Source: Parastagonospora avenae f. sp. tritici 18332-5 (lineage: Eukaryota > Ascomycota > Dothideomycetes > Pleosporales > Phaeosphaeriaceae). Taken from it: DNA of 64,000 bases. Under the pieces are notes generated by a model. It was not told the origin of the DNA. It made no database searches and worked only from the letters and a program-made list of their open reading frames with translations. This document shows positions 36,701 through 48,499 of the stretch, one piece after another; position 1 is the first letter of the stretch; each line of letters starts with the position of its first letter. The position numbers and the translations under genes are program-made. The stretch covers positions 1 to 64,000 of the forward strand of contig JAFJTR010000097.1 of NCBI GenBank assembly GCA_022559985.1, given 5' to 3'.

Positions 36701-38030
36701 GCCCAGTGTCAGATTTGCATCGGTGACAGTTGCTTGAGTTCCGCCTTTGCCATATGCTGCAGGTCCAGGTGTTGCACCGCTCGACTCCGGTCCTACGCGG
36801 AAGTTCTTGGTGAATTCATTGTACATCGCAATCGATCCTCCACCGGCACCTACAGTTCTTACGTCGACTGAAGGGGCTCGAACGGACAAATGACCGACTT
36901 CGGTCTCACGACGAATGATGGCGTCGCTTCCGGAGAGCAGAGCGCAGTCCGTACTGGTCCCGCCCATATCAAAAGTGATCAAGTTCTTGAAAGGGGTGTT
37001 CTTTGCTACCAAGTGCGAGACAGCCTTGACACCGCCTGCAGGTCCACTCATCAGAATCTTGACCGGCGTTTCTCCAGCTAAATCCACCGAAGTCAAGTCG
37101 CCATCGGATTTCAGAATGCGGATTGTGTCTGTATCTTTCTCCAGCATCTTCTGTAAATTCTTCATGTATTTCTTGACGACTGGCTTCACAATCGCGTTGG
37201 CTGTGGTTGTGACTGTGCGCTCATACTCCTGAATTTCTGGAAGCACATCCGTTGAAGTTACGACTTCAACATCTGGACCGAATTCGTCGTTTAATATCAA
37301 CCGCACCTTCTCTTCATGCACGCTATTCGAAAATGAATTAAGCAGCGAGACGGCAATCGCCTGTGGTTGTTGCCTCTTGAGATCCTGTAGATTTTCGCGA
37401 AACTCTTTCTCGTCCAGCTCATAGAAAATCTCGCCATCAATCTTTATGCGCTCCCTGACTTCGACCGTTCGCTCCAATGGCACAAGTGGCTCCGGCTGGA
37501 CATAGTTTATCCATGCTCCGAGACCACCGGGAATCTGACTTCTCCGAACCGTCAATATATCCTTATGTCCCCTTGTGACAATCAAGCCACACTTTGCGCC
37601 CTTGTTTTCGAGCACCGCGTTCGTGCCGGTCGTGGTGCCATGGTGTATATATTCGAACTTGCCGTCCCAGTTGTACTTTTCCTTCAAGATCTTACGAGCT
37701 TCTACGACGCCTTCGTGGACACCAATTGACTGGTCGCTCGTGTTCGTGGGGACTTTCGTGCGTACTGTTGGAGCGTAGCAATTAGCATGGGTTGTAGAAG
37801 GATGTATATACCACACTTACCAGCTTCACCATCTGGGGTGATCACGCACACATCTGTGAAAGTGCTGAAGATTTGTTAGTATCTTGCGATCAAGGCGTTC
37901 TACTTATTTCTAGACGCCATCAAGACGATCAGGGTCTTTCTACACGAGGTCGACGACTTGCCGGTGGGCAGCGCGAATAGTGGCATAGCACTTACCCGCC
38001 GACATCAACACCAAGTCTATAACCCGCCAT
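33725..38030 (-). CDS. 5-oxoprolinase (ATP-hydrolysing)
   Basis: Opens 5-oxo-L-proline to glutamate with ATP in the cytosolic glutathione (gamma-glutamyl) cycle. Four exons: complement(37996..38030), complement(37821..37864), complement(34186..37764) and complement(33725..34137). The product has 1356 residues. The tiny first exons restore the conserved nucleotide-binding start GVDVGGTFTDVC, and GTTTGTNAVLE follows. HyuA-type domains fill the first half (for example NLITFDMGGTSTDCALL, VAFGGAGPLHA). The HyuB-type domain follows from about residue 735 (RREMDTLMLRCAMSPAIREQQD, GGFGVPARP-like region, GGGGLGDP near the end). The 48-bp intron at 34138-34185 is in frame and free of stops, but has a GTAAGT donor and CTGACTTGATCACAG end; its removal restores HVYPG-DVLEW. 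Length is usual for the family. Confidence 0.93.
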
Positions 38031-39740
38031 AGCAGAGGAGTTGTTTCCGAATCAACCGACTGGCAATCAGCGCTCGAGTACCAGTCAAACCGGCTGCAGC
38101 ATGCTATAAATCTCTAGTTCTTAGAGAAACTGCGACACGCCGAGTGGGTCTGGGGATTGCCATCGCTGCCGGTGGCCTTTCCCTACTTAACTGGACCCCA
38201 TCCACACATTCGGTAACAGCCAACCGACATTGCGAAGCCGCTCGCTTCTTGCAGCGGAGTTTGCGCGTTGCTGGCGATAAGCTTGAATGCGTCGATCTAT
38301 CACAGATGGGGCTACACTGCCTCTGAAATGAGGGGTCGACATCGGAACGCCAATGCCGTTGGGAGACTGGGAACCAGGCAAGTAGCCGGGACTTTTATTC
38401 ATCTCGATACATCGTAGATTCTCGGATATCATTAGTACATGTTTGTAGCTTGACACCACCGTTGAAGCTGTCCAAAGCTGGGGTGTCAGGAGCATGACGT
38501 AGGCCACCACGCCCGCACTTCACCCCGCACGCGATGTGATGGAACCATTCACCCGAAGAAAGCGTACTAGCATCGGCAATGTACTCTATTGGTGGCATCT
38601 TGCTCCGACTGCTGCCAACCTTAACTTTACATTTCGTTTACTCCTACAACTACTCTACATGCAATGGATGTATGCATCCACATCACGTGACAGTGCGAAG
38701 GATTCAAACTTTATGATGCATATACTCCTTTAGTTCAGAGGTATCTGCAGACGAGGAAAGCACGGAGCCATCGAAATTTCTTGAGTATCGAAATAGGCGG
38801 AGCAAAAATGAACCGGCCAACTACATATCAACGTCCTAGGCGTGCACAGCTTCAATCAACATCACAACTACCCTCCTGGACTACCTCGCCTTCGCTATCC
38901 ATTCCATCTAAGTAGTCCATCTCCCCTCTTTCCCTCCGCAGCAATTCCCCAAGAGCCGCGCCTTCAAAACTCAACCTCCCACAAGCCCAAATCGTCGGAA
39001 CAAACCCTCCCTACACCACACACTATCCAACGGTTCAGAAAGTCCCGAAACCCCACTCGTCCATCGTTCACATCGTATGCGTCGCTCCGGATCGTCCGTC
39101 CGTGCCCAGGCGCAGGGTTGCCAGAAACGTGCGTAGCCGTTATCTACCATGTTCGGCTATGAGCAGCCGATCTGTCTACCTAGGTATCTCGAATCTCGAT
39201 GACAGCGCATGGTGCGCCGCGAGAACGCGAGGGAGGCTGGGCTGATGCATGTGAATGGATGGTATAAAAGGGAGTGCTTGTTTGATGTACAGAAATTTGC
39301 TGGATTCTGTGATACATATGTATGATATCTGGGCTGCACAGCGATGTCGTGTAGTGTAGGCCATGCGCATCGGCAGTAGCACGAGCCATGTATGTGGATA
39401 TCTCCATCCCAGGCTTATCGTCCAGTTCGCTTCCCAGCTCTGGGGCTGAGATATCTTGGGCCTTGCTGGGTTGGAGATAAGGTTGCCAATGACATGTGTC
39501 CACCACATCGTTGTATCAAGCCAGGAGCAGTGATCAGAATCCCAAACCCATTCAATCGGATGCTATAAATCGTGGGTTGTATCTGTACCTTCTGATCGGC
39601 TACTCCTACCTACAGGATTCCCACGTGCTTGATCAGGTTGTACTAGAAACCCCACTTCGAATTTCGACATTGGGAGGCTGAGTGTACTGTGTTTCGTTGT
39701 AAGCTGAACGACTACCGAAGACATTCTGCGTGAGAGGGTA
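38031..39740. promoter_or_regulatory. Divergent 1.7-kb intergenic region
   Basis: This lies between the start codons of 5-oxoprolinase (minus strand) and the amino-acid transporter (plus strand), so it should contain both promoters. Open frames inside are short and show no motif. No specific regulatory site is claimed. Confidence 0.45.
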
Positions 39741-41336
39741 ATGTCGACTGAAATGGCATCCGACGAGAAAAAGGAGATCAACACTATTCATCAAAGTCCA
39801 CCTTCCAGCATCCGGGTTGGCTCCATCAAACCCGCCGCTGCCGACGATGACTTTGAAGTCTTCAAGCAGACAACCGATGGCGTCCAATTCCGACTCGTCG
39901 GTTGGATCAAAGCCAGCGTGATATTCTTAAAGAGTAAGTTGCTCTCCTAAAAACTATTTAACCCTCTCCATGAAGTCACCCCCCTAATACCTACCCCCCA
40001 GTAATCTTCGCCACCGGCGTCCTCAGCATCCCGACCGCAATGTACGGCCTAGGCGCCATCGGCGGGGCGCTCAGCGTAATCGGCTGGGGCACACTCAACA
40101 CGTACTTCGCCATCGTGCAAGGCAACTTCCGCAACTCGCACGCGCAGTGCCACTCCATCGCCGACATGGCCTACGTCGTCGGCGGGCCCGTCGTGCGCGA
40201 GATCTGCGGTTTCCTCTTCATCGTCGCGTACGTGCTGTGCGCAGGCTCGGGCATCGTGGGGCTGAGTGTGGGCTTTAATGCGTTGAGCGAGCATGCGGCG
40301 TGTACGGTATGGTGGGCGTTGTTGGCGTATGTGGCGGTCGTGGCGAGTGCGAGTGTGAGGAAGTTTGAGAAGATTGGGTGGTTGTAAGTGGATACTTCTG
40401 GTGTCGAGGGAGTTGGACTGACAAGTGGTTTAGGTCTTGGGCAGGCTTCGCGAGTGTGTATGTTGCAGTATTCGTCGTAGTTGTGGGTGTGACAACGCGC
40501 GATCGACCTGCAGCTGCACCGCCTGTGGGCGAGTATGAGTTCGGATATCATGCTATTGCGTATCCGTCGTTCATGGTTGGTATGACGGCAACAGCCACGA
40601 TCTTTGTGTCTTCGGCTGGAACTTCTGCTTTCTTGCCGGTCATCAGCGAGATGAAGGTACGTCTGGTCAAGTTCCTCTTTGTTTCACTCAACTGACGCGC
40701 TGCACTCGTTAGAACCCCCGTGACTACAACAAGTCCGTCTACCTCTGCATGTCCATCGTACAAGCCTCCTACCTTACCTTCGCACTCGTCGTATATGCCT
40801 ACTGCGGAAAATGGGTCACTGACCCCTCTCTCGGATCCGCCGGCCCCCTGATCAAGAAAATCGCATATGGCATCGGTCTGATTGGGCTTATGGTATCTGG
40901 CTGCCTTTACCTGCACGTCGCCGCCAAGTACGTTTTCGTTCGCATCCTCCGCAACTCCCCCCATTTGCAGCGCAACAGCGTAATTCACTGGGGTACGTGG
41001 CTCGGATGTACGATTGGCCTTGGTAGCTTGTCGTTCTTGTTGGCGCAGGCAATCCCAATCTTCAGCTTCTTGATTGCGTTGACAGGAAGTGTGTGTTTTG
41101 CGCCTATTGCAATCTGCTTGCCCGCGTGGTTATGGCTGCATGATCATGGAGATTGGAAGAGTGGTGGCATCATGAAGAAGGCGGCGTACTATGGTCATTG
41201 GCTGTTGATCCTGCTTGGTGTGTTTGTGTGTGTTGGAGGGACATATGCGGTGATCAACAGTATCATCACGTCGTATGCGAGTGGACTGATCGGCAGCGCA
41301 TTTAGCTGTGCGGACAATTCAGGAACTGTACATTGA
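39741..41336 (+). CDS. Amino-acid transporter, AAAP family (Aa_trans)
   Basis: Four exons, 39741..39933, 40002..40383, 40434..40656 and 40713..41336, with introns of 68, 50 and 56 bp; the product has 473 residues. A soluble N-terminus of about 50 residues is followed by about eleven hydrophobic helices. The first helix carries the family signature SVIFLK-IIFATGVLSIP and MYGLGAIGGALSVIGWG. Later helices include LFIVAYVLCAGSGIVGLSVGF, TIFVSSAGTSAF and FLIALTGSVCFAPIAICLP, the last typical of the AAAP C-terminal half. The layout matches fungal neutral amino-acid permeases of the MTR type. Substrate choice is inferred only from the family. The gene is convergent with SSU72. Confidence 0.9.
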
Positions 41337-41660
41337 GATGACGATAGCTAGATGGAATGTTCAATGTAAGACTGGATAAGACTTGTTAGCGATGTGCACA
41401 ATAGATATGTGCTATGGCTTTTGCATTGTTGCGTTTTACCTTCGTTTCCATACTTGGAGGTTCTTGAGTGACTGAATTTCACTTGTTGGAAGGCGGACAT
41501 TCGGATTGTACTTAGAACGATGCCACGTAGATAGATATAGGAGAAGTAATGAATTCATGTCTTCCAAGAATGTACCGGAAACGCCTCGCTATGCTAAGTG
41601 GGTATCAAAGGATGTCGTAATAAAAGGAAATCAAACGCCGTGGATGTCTTCATCCAGAGA
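41337..41660. other. Convergent intergenic region
   Basis: This 324-bp stretch between the transporter and SSU72 stop codons holds the 3' ends of both genes. No gene is visible. Confidence 0.5.
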
Positions 41661-42560
41661 TCAGCACCAGGCAAGGCTCCACAAAGCAGGCATGTTCGGC
41701 CATCGGTCCTGCCAAGCAGCGAGAATCTCGGGCACCTTTTCGTCAAAGCCTGTGCGAGCAGCACCGCCGCCTTGTTCCCAGCCACTCTCGCCGTATGATT
41801 CCCTTTCTTTGGCAGCGGCTTCGTTTAGACTCAGAGCAAGATCAAGTATGGCTTTGCCACCAACGAGAGCCTCTTCATGGTTGTCTTTGATGTCAACGTT
41901 GAACACATGGACAGGGCGATTTAGCTTGCCACCCTTGTTATGGAGGTCCTCAAGCACAGCATCGAAGCAACGCTCTTCACATGTGATCACGACATCAGCG
42001 ACGCCAGACTCAGTTCCTTGGAATCCCTTGTCTTCTGCGTGTTCTAGACGAGGCTTTCCGGGCACCCAGTCCTGGAAGCGCTCGGGGAAACCTTTGATAT
42101 TGAGGTTGCGACCAAGCATGTTCAACAAGCCGTTGTGGGTGTACAGCGCTGTATTCTGCTGGGCAAGCTCATCGTGGATGGCACGGTAGGTGGTACTATT
42201 GAAGTGGTACACGTTGGGTTGCATGGCAGTTGGGCCAGGCAGGCGCACTAGTGAGCCCGTGCCAAATGAAATGGTGGGAAGATGTGCAGAGGCTAGCTGA
42301 AGATGTGCTTCCATAGAGCTGCTGACGTTAGTAAAGATGGATGTGTGAGAATGTCATCGGCCATACCGGTTCTGGTTACTGGCACACACGGTGCAAAACT
42401 TCAGCTTGAACTTATCGTCGGGCACAGAGTTGCTTTCCGCGTGTGCATCATTCGTGCCGTCCAAGCCCATAGATGTAGTCTCAGCCGGAGGCGGCGGGGG
42501 CGGTGGTGGAGCAGGTGACGGCTGCTGTTGCCGCGCCCTCAATCGCGGATCGACCGACAT
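41661..42560 (-). CDS. ssu72: RNA polymerase II C-terminal-domain phosphatase SSU72
   Basis: Removes phosphate from Ser5/Ser7 of the RNA polymerase II tail as part of the cleavage/polyadenylation machinery, in the nucleus. Two exons, complement(42367..42560) and complement(41661..42318), join across a 48-bp intron with a TACTAAC branch site; the product has 283 residues. The catalytic C-x5-R-S loop is VCASNQNRS (Cys59, Arg65, Ser66), with the Arg codon split by the intron. HVFNVDIKDNHEEA contains the general-acid aspartate, and SFGTGSLVRLPGP and GFPERFQDWVPG are further family motifs. Ahead of the core is a proline-rich N-terminal extension with nine consecutive prolines, usual in filamentous-fungal members. 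The start is the ATG at 42560; the frame upstream has no ATG. Confidence 0.93.
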
Positions 42561-44313
42561 GGAGGATAGAGAGGCAGGAGCGACGGCTCTGCGCGTCACT
42601 TAACAGGGCAGAAAATTCTTCATCGACGTTAGCCAGCATTCGCAAATGTTCTGCTAACATGATGGTGACGGTGGTGAGAGATCAGAATTTTCAGTGTATA
42701 TTATTTGAAGTCCTCAAAGGCTATTGCCTAGGACAGCTCCAATAAGGTGATCATCATCTCGGACGCGGAGGGTGCACGGTGCAGACTTACAAGAGAGAAA
42801 TAAGAGGCTATTTGGAAGCTCAAATTAGTGGGGGATAGAAGCATGAAGTGGATTGGTAGCGGTGTGGGTGGAGGATGGCACCAGGTGCCTGTCCTTTGAT
42901 GTGGTTGTTGTGTGCTGCAGGCTTTGAGCTCGACAAAGCTTCATCACTAGCGCGGGATTATATAAGCGCGGCAACTGCCGGGAATGCGATGGCGGGGCAT
43001 GAACACTTCGACTCTGGAGGCGTTCGAAAGAGAGTTCAAGCAAATATCAAGCTACGTATTGTTTGACAGCGGCTCATTTCCTGTTCCTGAGTGGCGGTGG
43101 GCCATAGCATCGCATGGTATAGCAGATGGTAGGATGGCATGGGAATGTTTTTGCGCGATGTGCCATGTCAAACAGGATGAGCCCAGTCAAGGTGCAAAGA
43201 GTAGCGTGTGCTACGTAACCCGGACCCCGTTTTTCATCAAGAGTGGCAGTTGACTTGAGCAACAATTTCCTGTCATGACGACTCGGGCGCACATGTCCCA
43301 GGCGCTCCTTGCCGTCCCGCGGACAACTCCAGCGAGCAGAGCGCCATTCGTCCTCGTCTGGTTAGGGCGCAGGATCCTGAAACATGCACGTGAGGAGGCT
43401 AGGGTCAATACAGGCAGGCCTCACAGCAAGACAAGCAGAGACGGAGAGCCGCTCAGTCACAGCCCCTCGATCTGGGCCAGCCAGGCGCAACCTGTCTTGT
43501 CGAGGCCCACCAGCTGTACATGTCCAGAATCGCTGCAACGCTCTCTGCATGATTGTTCATTCCATCGCAACCGCGCTGATTGACGTGCATGGGAGAGCCT
43601 GAAACATTGAATCGGCGTCTAGCACATCCCCGCTGTCTGTCTAATAAGTCTAATAATAGCCTGCCTGGCAGCACACGCGCTCCGCTCTATACAAACCACA
43701 ACACCCGTAACCGACGTCCTCGACCTCACTGACACTGCGCCCACCCGCCCACGCACCGCAGCCCCTCTGGCTCCTCTGCCAACTCGCCTGTTTCGAGGCC
43801 CGCCCGCACTCGTGCAATCCTTGGCTCTTCACTGGGTAAGTGTTAGCGCCAGACCCGACCCCCACAGCAGCCAACGACCCCGGCGAGCGCTTCCCCAACC
43901 GCTGCCCACTGCAAATATCTTCATCCCCGCCGGTGCTTGTCCCAATCGCCGGGCGCATATTCGCTGCGGCCACACTTCCAGAAGCTGTACGGCGCCGTCT
44001 GTCGGCCCATTGGTCGTCTGCACCCGCGAAACATTGTGGGAAACATCGAGCCACTGCGCCATCAGCCGTAACCGATCCCCAGGAGCCGCCTCTCAGGTAC
44101 CGCGTCTCTGTGATTCGAGAGCAGCGAGTGCGCCTTGTGCGCTGGCGACGGCAGGCTTTCTTCCTTCTTCACCACACCCGGGACGCCCACCTTGGACCCG
44201 CCAGTTCGCCGCGACACCACACTCAACACCACCACCATCTTCACAACGCGGCTGCTAATCCCATATTTCACGGCTGACGACCCAGACACCACCACAACAG
44301 CAGTCCTCCGCGC
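42561..44313. promoter_or_regulatory. Divergent 1.75-kb intergenic region
   Basis: This separates the SSU72 start (minus strand) from the NBP2-like start (plus strand) and should hold both promoters and leaders. The part from about 43.7 kb to 44.3 kb is CT/C-rich on the plus strand, as expected for a long leader. No gene was supported inside. Confidence 0.45.
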
Positions 44314-45831
44314 ATGCCCGCCACGTCTTCGCTGCCAATCCTCGCCGCCGAGACGCAACGGCTGGATAACATAACCGAGGGTGTCGAGGCTCGAGGGCGA
44401 GAGCGATACTCACAGCGGCACGACATCATGGCCGCCGACGTCTTATCCCCGCGCAGCGAGCCTGGCTCAGCCACGTCTGTCGGCGCAAACCGAACCACGC
44501 TGCCCCCACTAGTCACCTCCCCGCCATCGCGGGCAAAACTCGAGCGGGCCAGCTCCTACCTGAACAAGCGCCTGTCCACCTTCTCCAACACATCCAATGC
44601 CCCGCAGCCAACGCGTTCGCGACCGCAATCGACAGCATTCCCCATTTTCCATTCGAGTCTCGACTTTACCCTCGTACGGGACTTTGCATATGACCCGCTG
44701 CACCCGCTCTTCTACGGCCCGCTGCCTGACCAGCCGTCCGACATCTCCACACCAGCGAGCGAAGTCAGTCGGCGGCTGTCAGATCCGCCGCCTGTTGCAT
44801 GGCGCACCGACCGCGGTAATTGGTCAGCAGGCTCCTGGGACGCGGCAGGCGAACAACTCCCGCAGACAGCATACGGCGACGGACCGCCATACAGCGAGGA
44901 CGAGGACATATCCAGCCCAGTGGTCACGAGCCACCACGGCGCGCGGCACAAGAAGCACAAATCGAACATTGTCAACTTTGACCACACGCGGGGCAGGAGG
45001 GGCTATCCGGAGGAACAACGGAGGGCGCCCCTCGCTGTGTCGAATGGCGAGGAAAGCCCCGCTGGAGACGCCAGCGAAGCCAGCGGCCAAGGCTATATCA
45101 CCTACCCACCAGCAGCATCGAATCTTTCCGTGCCTGAAGGCGCGTCGCGGCGAGATTCGCACTTTGCTGCGCTGCTTCCCCGACGCACATACGCCGAGAA
45201 CGAGGGCCCCGCCTACGAGTCGGACGAGGAAATGTCAGAACCCGGAGACTACATACAAGATGACAGCCGCTTCTCACGAGACTATCAATTCACCATTGCT
45301 TCGCCAGACGAGGAGATGCATGGCAAGGCAGTAGCACTTTTCGATTTTGTACGAGAAAACGACAATGAGCTGCCCCTCATAGAAGGACAGGTCATCCTGG
45401 TATCATACAGGCACGGCCAGGGCTGGTTGGTTGCCCAAGATCCCAAAACTGGCGAGAGCGGACTGGTGCCAGAGGAGTACGTGCGGTTACTTCGAGATAT
45501 CGAGGGTGGCTGGAATGGCCTCATGAATGGCAATCTGCACCCCCAGGAAGCCAACCCCGCGGTGCCTGAGAGTCTGCTCAGTCCCATCTCGGCTGGTCCT
45601 GAAGCGAAGACGCCCACGCAAGCCGACCACACTTCGTCCTACACGCCCATAATCTCGACATTCTCGACAAGCCACAAGGACCTCGAGCCGTACCCCAAAG
45701 AAAAGCTCACCACACCCACTGCCGCCGAAGCAGAGACAACCGGCAAAGGGCGAGACGGCGGCCCAATGGAGGGCGTGGAAGGGACTCCGGAGCCAACACC
45801 GCAGCCGCAGCCGCAGCCCCAAAAGTCATGA
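44314..45831 (+). CDS. nbp2: SH3-domain adaptor protein, NBP2-like
   Basis: Single-exon frame of 505 residues. The first 330 residues are low-complexity, with a conserved island (FPIFHSSLDFTLVRDFAYDP, then PLHPLFYGP). One SH3 domain lies at about residues 337-392 (GKAVALFDFVRENDNELPL, EGQVILVSYRHGQGWLVAQD, GLVPEEYVRLL). It ends with a proline/glutamine-rich tail of PQPQ repeats. This fits fungal homologues of yeast Nbp2, an adaptor linking the phosphatase Ptc1 to MAP-kinase (HOG and cell-wall) signalling; the role here is by homology only. A second in-frame ATG at 44428 (MAADVLSPRS) could be the true start; I kept the first ATG because the frame before it is also compositionally similar. Confidence 0.83.
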   Translation: MPATSSLPILAAETQRLDNITEGVEARGRERYSQRHDIMAADVLSPRSEPGSATSVGANRTTLPPLVTSPPSRAKLERASSYLNKRLSTFSNTSNAPQPTRSRPQSTAFPIFHSSLDFTLVRDFAYDPLHPLFYGPLPDQPSDISTPASEVSRRLSDPPPVAWRTDRGNWSAGSWDAAGEQLPQTAYGDGPPYSEDEDISSPVVTSHHGARHKKHKSNIVNFDHTRGRRGYPEEQRRAPLAVSNGEESPAGDASEASGQGYITYPPAASNLSVPEGASRRDSHFAALLPRRTYAENEGPAYESDEEMSEPGDYIQDDSRFSRDYQFTIASPDEEMHGKAVALFDFVRENDNELPLIEGQVILVSYRHGQGWLVAQDPKTGESGLVPEEYVRLLRDIEGGWNGLMNGNLHPQEANPAVPESLLSPISAGPEAKTPTQADHTSSYTPIISTFSTSHKDLEPYPKEKLTTPTAAEAETTGKGRDGGPMEGVEGTPEPTPQPQPQPQKS

Positions 45832-46646
45832 CCCCAAATCCCTCCCTGAAACAACCCTTTTCTTCCTTGGTTCTTCCATACGATTTTCCAGCTTCGCCGA
45901 ATCCGCGAGTCAAAACCGGCCCGACCGAAACAAAAATGCTGACACGAGAGACGACGATGATCGACATTACTTTATCCTGCAGCCCAGTGCAATAGGATCG
46001 ACGTTTAACATTTATTCTCAAAAGGTCCATCTTTCGCACCGGATTCAGCTATGAGAGGACTGAATCCTGGGATAGGAAATGTGCTTTGCCAAAATTACCT
46101 TTTTGCAATTGCAAATCTTCACGACATTCGCTTCACCAACTATGTCTTAACTGGTCCATCATCGATTTAGCTTTTGCATTTACCTTGGAGTAGTCGAGAA
46201 ACCCGGCAAGGCGCGCCGATGGCCAGCATGGGGAGCCAAGGAGAGGGCGCGCGCGGCTTTTTGTAGTTGTACACCGATTCTTTTTTTACTTTTCTGTTAG
46301 CTTTGACGATGTATGGCTGGGAATCAACTAGCATGATATATGCCCGGTCAGGATGATGATGAAGGATGGCATTTTGATGGCACAGTATGGCTGGGAAACC
46401 ACGTGCGGTCTTGAGAAGCAAAGCACGGTAGATATCGAAATGCTACAAGTTAATAACTGATTGGCGCAAGGTGCTTGTGTGACGGAATGATATCCATTGA
46501 GGCCGTGACATGTACTCCCGTCGAACTACCTTATACAACCCATGCCTATCGCAACCGCATACCATGCTTCCGACTCGCCAAACGCCCCGCTACCAGCAAT
46601 GAATACAAAAAAGTAAGAATACTGTACAAGAAACCCAATCGAGCTC
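45832..46646. other. Convergent intergenic region
   Basis: This 815-bp stretch lies between the stop codons of the NBP2-like gene and the hydrolase-phosphatase gene. It is AT-richer than the flanking genes and has no convincing gene. Confidence 0.5.
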
Positions 46647-48440
46647 TTAAAGCGTCGGCGCCTTCCTCAAACCACGACAATACCTCACATGCAACGCGTC
46701 AATGAAATGACTATGCCTGATGCCCGGGGGCCTCTGCTGCTCAAAGTGGTCAATCGCATCCTCCACGCGATATCCACAGCGCTCAATGAGATACGACACC
46801 AGGAAAAAGCCCGTGCGATTGAAACCATAATGACAATGAACCGCAATGAGACCTGGGCGCTTCTCGGCTCTGATCTTGTTCACGAGGTCGATGAAGACCT
46901 TGACCTCGTCAGGTTGGGGCGGCTGCTTGGAGACGGTGGGGAATTTGTGATACGGGATGCCGTTGTCCTCGAGGCCTTTGGGGTCATACACGGGGTTGTC
47001 GTGCGAGATGTCGATAACAGCGGAAATTTCGCCCGCATATTTCTGCGCCACGACTTTAGGCGTGTGTTCGGCGTCGACTTCACGGAGAGTCTTCATGGCG
47101 CGGAAGACGCCAGCGATGGGCTCCGAAACGGGTGGCACGGCTCGCCATTTCTGCAGGTTCTTGACGTCCCATTTGCCTTCGGTTGAGAGATACTGGAGTT
47201 GCCAGGCAAGCGAGAGGCGCGGGTCGATGTGGTCAGCAAAGAAGCTACCGATGAGACCAGAGATGATGCGCGAGGTGGAGGGCGCGAAGAGTAGCGAGTG
47301 TGCTGCGGGCTTGGGCATGATTGCCGTCTTCACGACCAGGCGTCGCGGATGCGGCTCAGGGTGGTTGGATGTGGGCCTCGTCGCGTCAGAGATGAGCGAC
47401 GCATCAGCGGTCGATGTGCTACAATTGGTGATCGTATCTCCACCGCTGTCAAAGTTGTCCGCGGTTGGTGTCGTAGCACTGTCGTCGTCTGTGATTCTTG
47501 GTAGGTCGTTCGCGTCAATGCCCGAGTCCTGATGCTTCCGCGCCAACTGCACAGACTGAAGTAATACTGGATCGAAAGGTGCTGCTGCGATGGGCAAGCT
47601 GGCTTTTTCACTTGGTGGCTCAATGGCAGCGATATCCCTTCCCAGGAACTCTAGGATCCGTCTGACATTCGAGATGGGCGTGACATCATCTGCTTCGCCC
47701 CCAGCAAGGAAAGTTGGGATGTTAAGCCCTGCCCAGGTTTCTCTTCCCGGGATACCTCCGTTCTTCCGACTTGGACACATACCACCCGCCATACGTCGCC
47801 AAACGGGTGTCTTGCTCTGTTTGTTGAATCGTAACTGCAGCCATTTTGTCTCTTCCTCGGCATCTACTCCTGTCATGCGAGCGACACTGCTGCTCTTAAT
47901 ACCTCCTCTTCGGTCCCATCTTCTAAAAAGTTCAAAAATGAATGTTGGTACACGTGCAGCACGACTAGCGTTAAGCTTCTGCTCTTTATTGAGTGGGTCC
48001 GACAAAGGACAGATGGCGATGAGGCCGGCGACGTGTTTTGACAACACTTGCGCATGTGGAGATGTGGGTGATGCTAATAGCGCAGCGAGGGAGCAACCCA
48101 TGCTGTGACCGACCAGAATTACCTGTTGGTCTTCACCGACGGCACGATGGGCTTCTATGACAACGGCAAGAAGGTGGACTAGCGCGTCCGTAGTGTAGGC
48201 GTCCCAATCCTTTGGCGAGAATTCAGAGAGGCCGCATCCTGGAAGGTCGATGGCCAGACACGATGCAAGATTGGTGAGACTGAGTAGGATCGGATTGAAC
48301 TGTGCAACGGAACCACCAAGGCCATGAATGAAGACAAGCAACGGAACAGGACAAGGTATCCTCGGAAGTTTGCTCTCCTGCGGATGCGGTCGATAGAAGG
48401 TCCTGATGCCCGAGTAGGTGCAGTTGGTCGATGGCACCAT
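46647..48440 (-). CDS. Fusion of alpha/beta-hydrolase and dual-specificity/tyrosine phosphatase
   Basis: One uninterrupted frame encodes 597 residues with two enzyme domains. Residues about 30-410 form an alpha/beta-hydrolase: oxyanion motif FIHGLGG (39-43), nucleophile elbow GHSMG (Ser113), ADD in GGEADDVTP as likely acid, and a histidine in KPAAHSLLF. A low-complexity insert of about 70 residues sits before that histidine. Residues about 450-590 form a cysteine-dependent phosphatase with the P-loop HCHYGFNRTG (about 535-544; C-x5-R), preceded by the acidic YDP loop region. The loop resembles mRNA-capping RNA triphosphatases and other dual-specificity phosphatases. Both active sites look intact. 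The substrate of each half is unknown. The ATG at 48440 is the first in frame, but the frame is open back to a TGA about 80 bp upstream, and an extra 5' exon is not excluded. Confidence 0.88.
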   Translation of the reverse strand: MVPSTNCTYSGIRTFYRPHPQESKLPRIPCPVPLLVFIHGLGGSVAQFNPILLSLTNLASCLAIDLPGCGLSEFSPKDWDAYTTDALVHLLAVVIEAHRAVGEDQQVILVGHSMGCSLAALLASPTSPHAQVLSKHVAGLIAICPLSDPLNKEQKLNASRAARVPTFIFELFRRWDRRGGIKSSSVARMTGVDAEEETKWLQLRFNKQSKTPVWRRMAGGMCPSRKNGGIPGRETWAGLNIPTFLAGGEADDVTPISNVRRILEFLGRDIAAIEPPSEKASLPIAAAPFDPVLLQSVQLARKHQDSGIDANDLPRITDDDSATTPTADNFDSGGDTITNCSTSTADASLISDATRPTSNHPEPHPRRLVVKTAIMPKPAAHSLLFAPSTSRIISGLIGSFFADHIDPRLSLAWQLQYLSTEGKWDVKNLQKWRAVPPVSEPIAGVFRAMKTLREVDAEHTPKVVAQKYAGEISAVIDISHDNPVYDPKGLEDNGIPYHKFPTVSKQPPQPDEVKVFIDLVNKIRAEKRPGLIAVHCHYGFNRTGFFLVSYLIERCGYRVEDAIDHFEQQRPPGIRHSHFIDALHVRYCRGLRKAPTL

Positions 48441-48499
48441 ATACGAGCGTGTTGTGGAGTGCTTTTTTAACAGTCCAGGATCAGTAGTAGCTGCATCGT

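Noticed and set aside
44597..45334. 245-codon plus-strand frame inside the NBP2-like gene
   Set aside because: It is a shifted frame of GC-rich low-complexity coding sequence; the SH3-bearing frame explains the region.
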